A stretch of 10,614 bases of DNA from an uncultured Campylobacter sp. Lineage in GTDB: Bacteria > Campylobacterota > Campylobacteria > Campylobacterales > Campylobacteraceae. The stretch spans positions 1 through 10,614 of the forward strand of contig CALHQN010000008.1 of NCBI GenBank assembly GCA_938036585.1, written 5' to 3'. The notes beneath the pieces are model-generated. The model saw only the letters and a list, made by a program, of their open reading frames with translations, was not told the DNA's origin and did no database searches. The position numbers and the translations under genes are program-made. How positions within the stretch are numbered: the stretch's first letter is position 1; every line of letters begins with the position of its first letter. Below are positions 5,890 to 10,614 of this stretch, in pieces.

Positions 5890-7146
5890 TTAGCGCGCGT
5901 ATTTGCCGCCCAAGGCAACGATCATCGTGCCCAGTGGAATGATCGCAACGCCCAAGATAATCGCTAGCGGGTTTAGCAAGGACAGCTTGGCAAGCAGGTA
6001 GATCGCCGCTACAAGCGCCGCGTAGGACAGAATTTTAAACGGAGAGAAAAACGCCCCCGCAAAATTACTCCGAACCTCGCTCCGCTCGCACTCATCATCC
6101 CAATCATCGACGCTACCGTCCGCGCCGTCGAAATCATCATTTGATCCGTCGTGCGCGCCGCCAATCCTACCCTCAAAATCGCTCGTACCGTCGCCCGGCT
6201 CGCCGCTATCTACATCGCCGCCACGATTACCGCTATCTGTGCCGGCGCTCCGGTCGCCACTATCTACGCCGCCGCCTAGATCGCTGCTCGCTGCATTTTT
6301 CAAGTCGTCGCAACGCGCGCCTATGTCGCCTTGCGAACTATCGCTAGCTTCGTCGTTTATGCCGCCGTGTGAGTTGCCGCAAGTCGCGCAATCTTTCATA
6401 TTAAATTTATCGGCGACGTGTCCCAAAGCGGTCGCGTTGCAAGCGGAGATTTCGTTGCGGTTGTCTTCGGTAGAATTTAAGTCGCGCTTGGTAGCAGCGG
6501 TTCTGCTGCACTCGGCGTCTAAATTTGAGCTGCGAGTAAAATTTATATCGGCGGCGGAGTTTACGGCGCACCCAGCGGAGCTTGCGGTACACTCGGTAGA
6601 GTTTGTGGCACATCCAGCGGCGGCTTCGTCGTGCAGGGCGCGGCTATCGCCGTTTTCGACGCGGGTCTCGCCGCTAGTAAAATTTACCGCGCCTTCGGAA
6701 TTTTGAGAATTTGAAATTTCGGCGCCTGAATTTGCGCCGCTAAAATTCTCGCTCTTTAAAATTTCACCGCCGCAAATTTTGCCGTATGAAATTTCATCGC
6801 CGCCGCTCGCGCCACCTCGGTTTTTGCCGCCGCGGCTTACGGAATTCGTATCGCAGGATGAAGTTTTGCCGCTCATGAAACCTGCGGAATTTTTAGGGCT
6901 TTGCCGTAAAATTTCATCGTATTTGCCGGCTCTTAGCTCATCTTCTATCTTGTTTCGGTAAGCGCGAAACGAAAAATATACCGCACCGAATGCGCCTAAA
7001 AATCCAGCCTCCAGGCTAAGAAGCCACGCAAGCGCTCGTACGCCGAAAGTGCCCGAGCCGAAAAATCCTGCGCCGCAAAGCGCTAGCCCAAGCAGGACAA
7101 ACGCCGCGTTTAGCACGCAGTATATGATCAAAAACCGCCTACTCAA
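5890..7146 (-). CDS. Unrecognised membrane protein: two membrane hairpins separated by a ~300-residue low-complexity loop
   Basis: I do not recognise a functional family. The 418-residue product has hydrophobic segments at about 5-30 and 36-60, then a polar region at 62-362, then segments at about 372-391 and 393-414. Basic residues after the second helix (RAYRNK) and at both termini predict both ends and the large loop on the cytoplasmic side. The loop is rich in Ser, Gly, Asn, Asp and Ala, is net acidic, and holds eleven cysteines (98, 125, 179, 186, 193, 213, 236, 253, 256, 279, 353), including CATC at 253-256. A 9-residue repeat occurs at 294-320. Without the loop the protein would be a small four-helix membrane protein of about 120 residues. 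The start is TTG at 7146, overlapping the upstream stop as TTGA; a second TTG six codons in is an alternative. It is the last gene of run A, downstream of an AtpZ-like protein and hemL. Confidence 0.8.
   Translation of the reverse strand: MSRRFLIIYCVLNAAFVLLGLALCGAGFFGSGTFGVRALAWLLSLEAGFLGAFGAVYFSFRAYRNKIEDELRAGKYDEILRQSPKNSAGFMSGKTSSCDTNSVSRGGKNRGGASGGDEISYGKICGGEILKSENFSGANSGAEISNSQNSEGAVNFTSGETRVENGDSRALHDEAAAGCATNSTECTASSAGCAVNSAADINFTRSSNLDAECSRTAATKRDLNSTEDNRNEISACNATALGHVADKFNMKDCATCGNSHGGINDEASDSSQGDIGARCDDLKNAASSDLGGGVDSGDRSAGTDSGNRGGDVDSGEPGDGTSDFEGRIGGAHDGSNDDFDGADGSVDDWDDECERSEVRSNFAGAFFSPFKILSYAALVAAIYLLAKLSLLNPLAIILGVAIIPLGTMIVALGGKYAR
6187..6267 (-). repeat. Three tandem 27-bp coding repeats in the membrane-protein loop
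   Basis: Residues 294-302 (VDSGDRSAG), 303-311 (TDSGNRGGD) and 312-320 (VDSGEPGDG) form a 9-residue tandem repeat with invariant Asp-Ser-Gly. The DNA shows the same 27-bp period, visible on the plus strand as recurring CCGCTATCT/CCACTATCT. Confidence 0.75.
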
Positions 7147-7442
7147 TCCCGCTCATCCAATTCATCGTCGTCGTCGAAATTTTTCGGATCCGCCTTGTAT
7201 TTCGGATCGTCCTCGAGCTCTTTTAGGCTCGAATTTAGCGCCTTACACGCACGGTAAACGTTCAAAAACGCCGCCGCGATGCCGATAGCGATGCCAAGCC
7301 ATAATAAAAGCAGCGAGCCCGTGAGGTGCCGCAGTCCAAGTCCGATCGCTACTCCGATGCCGATTGCTACGACGATTGAGATGCCTAGACTGATGTCGCA
7401 GGCGCCCTTTACGATTTTGTTTAAATTTTTCGTTACTCTCAT
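7143..7442 (-). CDS. AtpZ/AtpI-like small membrane protein
   Basis: A 99-residue protein with two membrane segments at about 17-38 and 43-63 and a long acidic C-terminal tail (DDDDELDERD). The glycine-rich first helix (GISIVVAIGIGVAIGLGL) and the IGIAAAFLNVYR end of the second helix resemble AtpZ/AtpI-type proteins, which help assemble the F-ATPase c-ring or move divalent cations in other bacteria. The aspartate often found after the first helix is absent here (GLGLRHL), so the functional assignment is soft. No atp genes are adjacent. The ATG at 7442 lies 31 bp after the hemL stop with only a partial Shine-Dalgarno (ACGGA). Its TGA overlaps the TTG of the next membrane gene, so the two membrane proteins are probably made together. 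Confidence 0.75.
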   Translation of the reverse strand: MRVTKNLNKIVKGACDISLGISIVVAIGIGVAIGLGLRHLTGSLLLLWLGIAIGIAAAFLNVYRACKALNSSLKELEDDPKYKADPKNFDDDDELDERD

Positions 7443-7473
7443 CTAAAATCCGTAAAATTTTAAAACGCAGCTC

Positions 7474-8745
7474 TTAAAGCGCCGCCATCGCTTCATCCGC
7501 GGCGTTTAGCGCAAAGTCAATCTGCGCTTCATCCATCGTGGAGCAAATAAAGCCCGTCTCAAACTGACTAGGCGCCAGAAATACGCCGCGCTTAATCATC
7601 TCGCCGTGAAATTTAGCAAAGCGCGCAGTGTCTGCCCGCAAGGCGTCGTCATAGTCTCGCACCTCTTCGTCTGCAAAAAAGTAGCCGAACATCGAGCCTA
7701 CGCAGGCGGTTTGCAGCGCGATGCCGCGGCGCTGTGCTATAGCGCAAAGCCCGTCTGCGAGCCTGCGTGCTAGCTCACCGAGCCTTTCGTAAAGGCCGCC
7801 GTTAGCGTAAATTTTACTTAGACTGGCGATGCCCGCAGCCATTGCGACGGGGTTTCCGCTTAGAGTGCCTGCTTGATACACCGCTCCTAGCGGGCTTATC
7901 ATATCCATAATTTCGCGCTTGCCCGCAAACGCCGCCACGCTCATACCGCCGCCGATGACCTTGCCGAAGGTCACCAGATCGCCGCGGACGCCGTAGATGT
8001 CGTAGCTGCCTAGCTCGCTCGCGCGAAAGCCGCTCATTACCTCGTCGATTATCAGCACGATCTTTTTCTCGTCGCACAGCGTGCGAAGCTCGGTTAAAAA
8101 TTCGGGATCCGCCGGCACCAAGCCCATATTTCCCGCAATCGGCTCGATTATGATCGTGCCGATGTCGTTTTGCGCTAGGACGTCCTTTACGCTTTGTATG
8201 TCGTTGTATCTAGCTAGGTAGGTATTTTTTGCGACGTCCTGAGGCACGCCCGCGCTGCTTGCGTTACCGAAGGTGCTCGCGCCGCTGCCCGCTTTGACGA
8301 GCAGGCTGTCGCTATGACCGTGGTAGCAGCCCTCAAATTTTAAAATTTTATCCCGTCCGCTAAAGGCGCGCGCAAGACGGATCGCGCTCATCGTGGCTTC
8401 TGTGCCGCTGCTGGTAAAGCGGATCTTATCTAGGAAGTCGAAATTTTTTAGCACGAGCGAGGCGAGCTGCGTCTCAAGCGGGCTAGATGCGCCAAAGCTT
8501 AGCCCTTTTTTGGCGGTTTGCACGACGGCGCGCTCGATGTCTGCATCTGCGTGACCGAAGATGAGCGGCCCCCAGCTCTGCACGAAGTCGAGATATTTTT
8601 TGCCCTCGACGTCGTAGATGTACGAGCCCTCGCCGCGATCCACCATAAAAGGCTCGCCGCCTACGTTACCGAATGCTCGCACAGGCGAATCTACGCCGCC
8701 TGGGATAAGTTTTTGTGCTGCTAAAAATTCGTCGTGATTATTCAT
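7474..8745 (-). CDS. hemL: HemL, glutamate-1-semialdehyde 2,1-aminomutase
   Basis: This cytoplasmic PLP enzyme converts glutamate-1-semialdehyde to 5-aminolevulinate, the second step of the C5 haem pathway after glutamyl-tRNA reductase. The 423-residue length is standard. The start LIPGGVDSPVRAF is diagnostic of this subgroup. SSGTEA (112-117) is the PLP phosphate loop, CYHGHSD (140-146) is the conserved GSA-aminomutase signature, and D234-EVMSGFR holds the aspartate that contacts the PLP ring nitrogen. K262 in TFGKVIGGG is the Schiff-base lysine. All key residues are present. The ATG overlaps the cytochrome gene stop by 4 bp (ATGA) and has a strong AAGGAG site. Lying directly after a c-type cytochrome, it links haem supply with a haem-using protein. 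Confidence 0.97.
   Translation of the reverse strand: MNNHDEFLAAQKLIPGGVDSPVRAFGNVGGEPFMVDRGEGSYIYDVEGKKYLDFVQSWGPLIFGHADADIERAVVQTAKKGLSFGASSPLETQLASLVLKNFDFLDKIRFTSSGTEATMSAIRLARAFSGRDKILKFEGCYHGHSDSLLVKAGSGASTFGNASSAGVPQDVAKNTYLARYNDIQSVKDVLAQNDIGTIIIEPIAGNMGLVPADPEFLTELRTLCDEKKIVLIIDEVMSGFRASELGSYDIYGVRGDLVTFGKVIGGGMSVAAFAGKREIMDMISPLGAVYQAGTLSGNPVAMAAGIASLSKIYANGGLYERLGELARRLADGLCAIAQRRGIALQTACVGSMFGYFFADEEVRDYDDALRADTARFAKFHGEMIKRGVFLAPSQFETGFICSTMDEAQIDFALNAADEAMAAL
8335..8348. repeat. 14-bp palindrome AAATTTTAAAATTT inside hemL
   Basis: A third exact copy of the palindrome seen at 5850-5863 and 10564-10577, here inside coding sequence where it encodes Ile-Leu-Lys-Phe of hemL (about residues 134-137). 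Confidence 0.6.
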
Positions 8746-9188
8746 TTTTTCTCCTTCTTTTTGGGTTGATTTATCGATTTTATATATTTGTAGATGATGA
8801 TGATCTCGTTTTGCGTCAGGAAGTAGCTGGGCATCACGTCGCGCGAGCTACTGACGCCGTCGGCGAGCTCCTGAAGCGAGAGAGCGTTGATCGGCGGCGC
8901 GTTTAGGGCGCGCTCGTAGTAGGCGCCCGAGGTGCGGTTAAATTCTTTATACTTTACGATTAGCGAGCCCTCGCCCTTTTCGCCGTGGCACTTGTCGCAG
9001 CCCACGCCGCGGGGGTTTTTATACAGCATCGCGCCGTACTCCTCGTCGGTGATAAAGCTCTCGGCTTGCGCGCCGCGAGGTAGAAAAAATATGGTCGCAG
9101 TTAAAAATAGCGCTAAAAATATGAAATTTCGCATCTTCTCGTTTCGAATTTTTGGCGCAATAATATAAAAAATGTGCTTAAATTTCAT
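8742..9188 (-). CDS. Small monohaem c-type cytochrome, exported
   Basis: The 148-residue product contains one haem-attachment motif, C64-DK-C67-H68, and a likely axial methionine M119 in DVMPSYF, the layout of a class I cytochrome c. It should be an electron carrier or haem sensor in the periplasm. A signal peptide begins at M19: a short basic start, a hydrophobic core FIFLALFLTATIFF and an AQA cleavage site near residue 42. The true start may therefore be ATG at 9134 (130 residues, mature chain about 106). The longer start at 9188 overlaps the kinase stop as ATGA, matching the coupling seen along this run, but neither start has a good Shine-Dalgarno. The C-terminus is very basic (PKKKEKK). 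The redox partner is unknown. It lies between a sensor kinase and hemL. Confidence is high for the family, lower for the start. Confidence 0.9.
   Translation of the reverse strand: MKFKHIFYIIAPKIRNEKMRNFIFLALFLTATIFFLPRGAQAESFITDEEYGAMLYKNPRGVGCDKCHGEKGEGSLIVKYKEFNRTSGAYYERALNAPPINALSLQELADGVSSSRDVMPSYFLTQNEIIIIYKYIKSINQPKKKEKK
8751..8756 (-). promoter_or_regulatory. Strong ribosome binding site of hemL
   Basis: AAGGAG on the minus strand, five bases before the hemL ATG and within the 3' end of the cytochrome gene. It is the best Shine-Dalgarno in run A and fixes the hemL start. Confidence 0.7.
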
Positions 9189-10426
9189 AACGTCGCTATC
9201 TTTTCGATCCCCTCAAAATAAAAGACATTTAACTCGTCCTGCCTGCGGTAGAGGAATTTTAGTCCGTGCGCCTTGGCGATGTTATCGACGATGTAAAGCC
9301 CTAGGCCGAAGCTTTGCTTGGCGTTCGTGCCCTTTACGAAGGCCTCTTTGTAGTAGCTAAAGTCCTTCTGCAGCGGCTCGCCGAGCGTTATGAAGTCCAT
9401 CGTTTCGGCATTTAGGCGGATTAAAATTTTACCGTCTGCGGCGTATTTTACGGCGTTGTCGATTAAATTTTTCACCGCGACGCAAAAGAGCTTCAGATCG
9501 ACGTTTAGGCTTAGTCTTAGCGGATTTTGCAGCGTGACGCAGCCAGGCTCGATCATCGCGATGCCGAGCGCTTCTTTTAAAATTTCATCCATTGAAAAAA
9601 TTCCGCGTTCGACTAGCGCCGTACCCGCGGTCGCGCGCTCGACCGCCGCAAATTCGTTGATTAGGCTCTCCAGCCGCTCAAAGACCGAGATGAGGCGCTC
9701 CTGATTTTTACCGCGCTCGATCATCTCGACGGCGATGCGACCCTTTGTGATGGGGGTTTTGAGCTCGTGCATTATGTTTCGCAAAAACAGATGGCGCGAT
9801 TCGTTAAGCTTGTTTATCTGCGTGACCGCCTCGTAAAATGCATGCGAAACCTCGGAAATTTCGTCGTTTCCTACGCTTACGTCTTTGATCTGGAGATTGC
9901 CTTTAGCAAATTTATCGATCTGGCGTTTGAGCTTGCGAAGGGGGCGAATTTTGCGGATGATGAAGATATACGCAAGCAGGATGATTACCAAAATGACGCC
10001 GTAGATCGCTTTGAAAATATCGTAGCGGTAGGGCTGATACTCCTTGTCGTTTAAAAGCCGCGTCTCGCCCGCGTGGGTGATTTTTAGATAGTGTTTGCGC
10101 TTAAAAAGCAAGATGTCCGCAGAGCCGATGTCCGCGGAGATGCTATCTAAAATTTCGGCGCCTGCAATGATCTCATCGCGCTTGGCTTCATCTCGGATCG
10201 TCGAAAACTCGAAATTTGCGACCTGGCGGTCATATTCGGCTTCGCTGATGAGCTTGCTCATCTCATAGAGGTTCGCGCGCGCGACGATGGAGTATTTGGA
10301 GTTTAGCTCGCGGGTGTAATTTTGCTGATCGTAGCCGATGAGCCAGAGTAGGGCGAGCGAAACGCCCACGGCAGCGAGCGCGAAGATGAACGTGATGGTG
10401 TAAAAAATCGACGATCTTACTTTCAT
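9185..10426 (-). CDS. ArsS-type sensor histidine kinase
   Basis: The 413-residue protein is a membrane sensor that autophosphorylates and passes phosphate to a response regulator. Order: TM1 about 7-31, a sensor region outside the membrane 32-138, TM2 139-158, HAMP about 159-205, dimerisation/phosphoacceptor helix with H220 in NIMHELKTP, and an ATPase domain with the N box N320-LIDN and a G2 box G374-LGLYIVDN. The usual DxGxG G1 box is absent: the matching stretch reads FITLGEPLQKDFSYYKEAF. From memory, the epsilonproteobacterial ArsS acid-response kinases have a similar divergent region and the same NIMHELKTP block, so I place it in that family; the signal sensed here is unknown. The ATG at 10426 lacks a close Shine-Dalgarno (AAGGATCC is about 13 bases away). 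Its TGA overlaps the cytochrome start by 4 bp. The cognate regulator is not in the window and is probably just beyond 10614. Confidence 0.9.
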   Translation of the reverse strand: MKVRSSIFYTITFIFALAAVGVSLALLWLIGYDQQNYTRELNSKYSIVARANLYEMSKLISEAEYDRQVANFEFSTIRDEAKRDEIIAGAEILDSISADIGSADILLFKRKHYLKITHAGETRLLNDKEYQPYRYDIFKAIYGVILVIILLAYIFIIRKIRPLRKLKRQIDKFAKGNLQIKDVSVGNDEISEVSHAFYEAVTQINKLNESRHLFLRNIMHELKTPITKGRIAVEMIERGKNQERLISVFERLESLINEFAAVERATAGTALVERGIFSMDEILKEALGIAMIEPGCVTLQNPLRLSLNVDLKLFCVAVKNLIDNAVKYAADGKILIRLNAETMDFITLGEPLQKDFSYYKEAFVKGTNAKQSFGLGLYIVDNIAKAHGLKFLYRRQDELNVFYFEGIEKIATL

Positions 10427-10614
10427 TAAATTTATAGGATCCTTAAATTTTTAAAATTTCAAAGCTTTAAAGCCGCGGGCCTGCTTTGCTTTTGGCACGC
10501 GGAATGGCTTACGGCTCGTCTTAAAGGCGCGACGCGCAAATTTTGCCCTTCGCAAGCGGCGCTAAATTTTAAAATTTCGCCGTAAAGCAGGGCGCTTTCA
10601 ATTTAATAGCCCCA
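10427..10614. other. Non-coding region upstream of the sensor kinase
   Basis: No credible open frame in any frame. AT-rich ends (10443-10460 and 10563-10577) flank a GC-rich centre. Imperfect inverted arms are visible: CCTGCTTT near 10480-10487 against AAAGCAGG at 10584-10591, and GGCTTACGGC at 10507-10516 against a near match GCCGTAAAGC around 10579-10588. A TATAAA at 10436-10431 lies too close to the ATG to be a normal -10. It may hold the 3' end of an upstream gene and its terminator. Confidence 0.5.
10558..10581. terminator. AT-cored near-palindrome, possible bidirectional 3'-end hairpin (holds 17-bp repeat copy 2)
   Basis: A 24-bp imperfect palindrome: GGCG and CGCC ends around the perfect AAATTTTAAAATTT core, with a two-base CT bulge. 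It contains 10561-10577, identical to 5847-5863. Copy 1 sits just after a stop codon; copy 2 would sit after whatever minus-strand gene lies to the right. Terminator function is inferred from position only. Confidence 0.35.

Noticed and set aside
6239..6706. Plus-strand open frame of 155 codons opposite the membrane-protein loop
   Set aside because: Low-complexity Ser/Ala/Leu product produced by the complement of the loop; the minus frame has membrane segments at both ends and joins the operon precisely.
6055..6965. Frameshift explaining the membrane-protein loop
   Set aside because: The frame enters and leaves through good membrane helices and the repeats keep a period divisible by three, so it is in-frame coding expansion.
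10427..10614. C-terminus of a response regulator at the right edge
   Set aside because: A kinase partner is expected nearby, but all minus frames reach stops quickly and the few residues left cannot identify it.

Overview
The window looks like chromosomal core sequence of a Campylobacter-type epsilonproteobacterium. The proteins read as Campylobacter/Helicobacter homologues, including an ArsS-type sensor kinase and the block pyrD – M16 peptidase – dapA – SDR, an order I recall from Campylobacter. Base composition is near balanced by eye, well above C. jejuni. A higher-GC, often oral, species such as C. gracilis, C. rectus or C. showae would fit, but the species is an inference. AT-only words of the AAATTT/AAATTTTAAAATTT type punctuate the sequence.

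Every supported gene is on the minus strand, in two tightly packed runs. Run A, in transcription order, is a sensor histidine kinase (10426-9185), a small periplasmic c-type cytochrome (9188-8742), hemL (8745-7474), a small AtpZ/AtpI-like membrane protein (7442-7143), and a four-helix membrane protein with a huge low-complexity loop (7146-5890). Most junctions are 4-bp overlaps; the hemL to AtpZ-like gap is 31 bp. A non-coding gap of 350 bp follows (5889-5540). Run B is pyrD (5539-3482), an M16 zinc peptidase (3482-2229), dapA (2236-1340), a FabL-like SDR (1339-560) and pgsA (560 to beyond base 1, 3' end cut off). Its junctions are TAATG, an 8-bp overlap, direct abutment and TAATG. This predicts one polycistronic, translationally coupled mRNA.

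Run A joins a membrane sensor, a haem protein and the first committed enzymes of haem supply. Run B joins pyrimidine synthesis, lysine/diaminopimelate synthesis, fatty-acid and phospholipid synthesis and a peptidase: mixed envelope and biomass housekeeping.

The most unusual content is two lineage-specific low-complexity expansions on either side of the 350-bp gap. PyrD carries about 335 extra C-terminal residues, first acidic, then very lysine-rich, with a recurring 15-residue unit. The membrane protein carries a roughly 300-residue Ser/Gly/Asp/Asn- and Cys-containing loop between two membrane hairpins. I saw no mobile element, CRISPR array, tRNA or rRNA.
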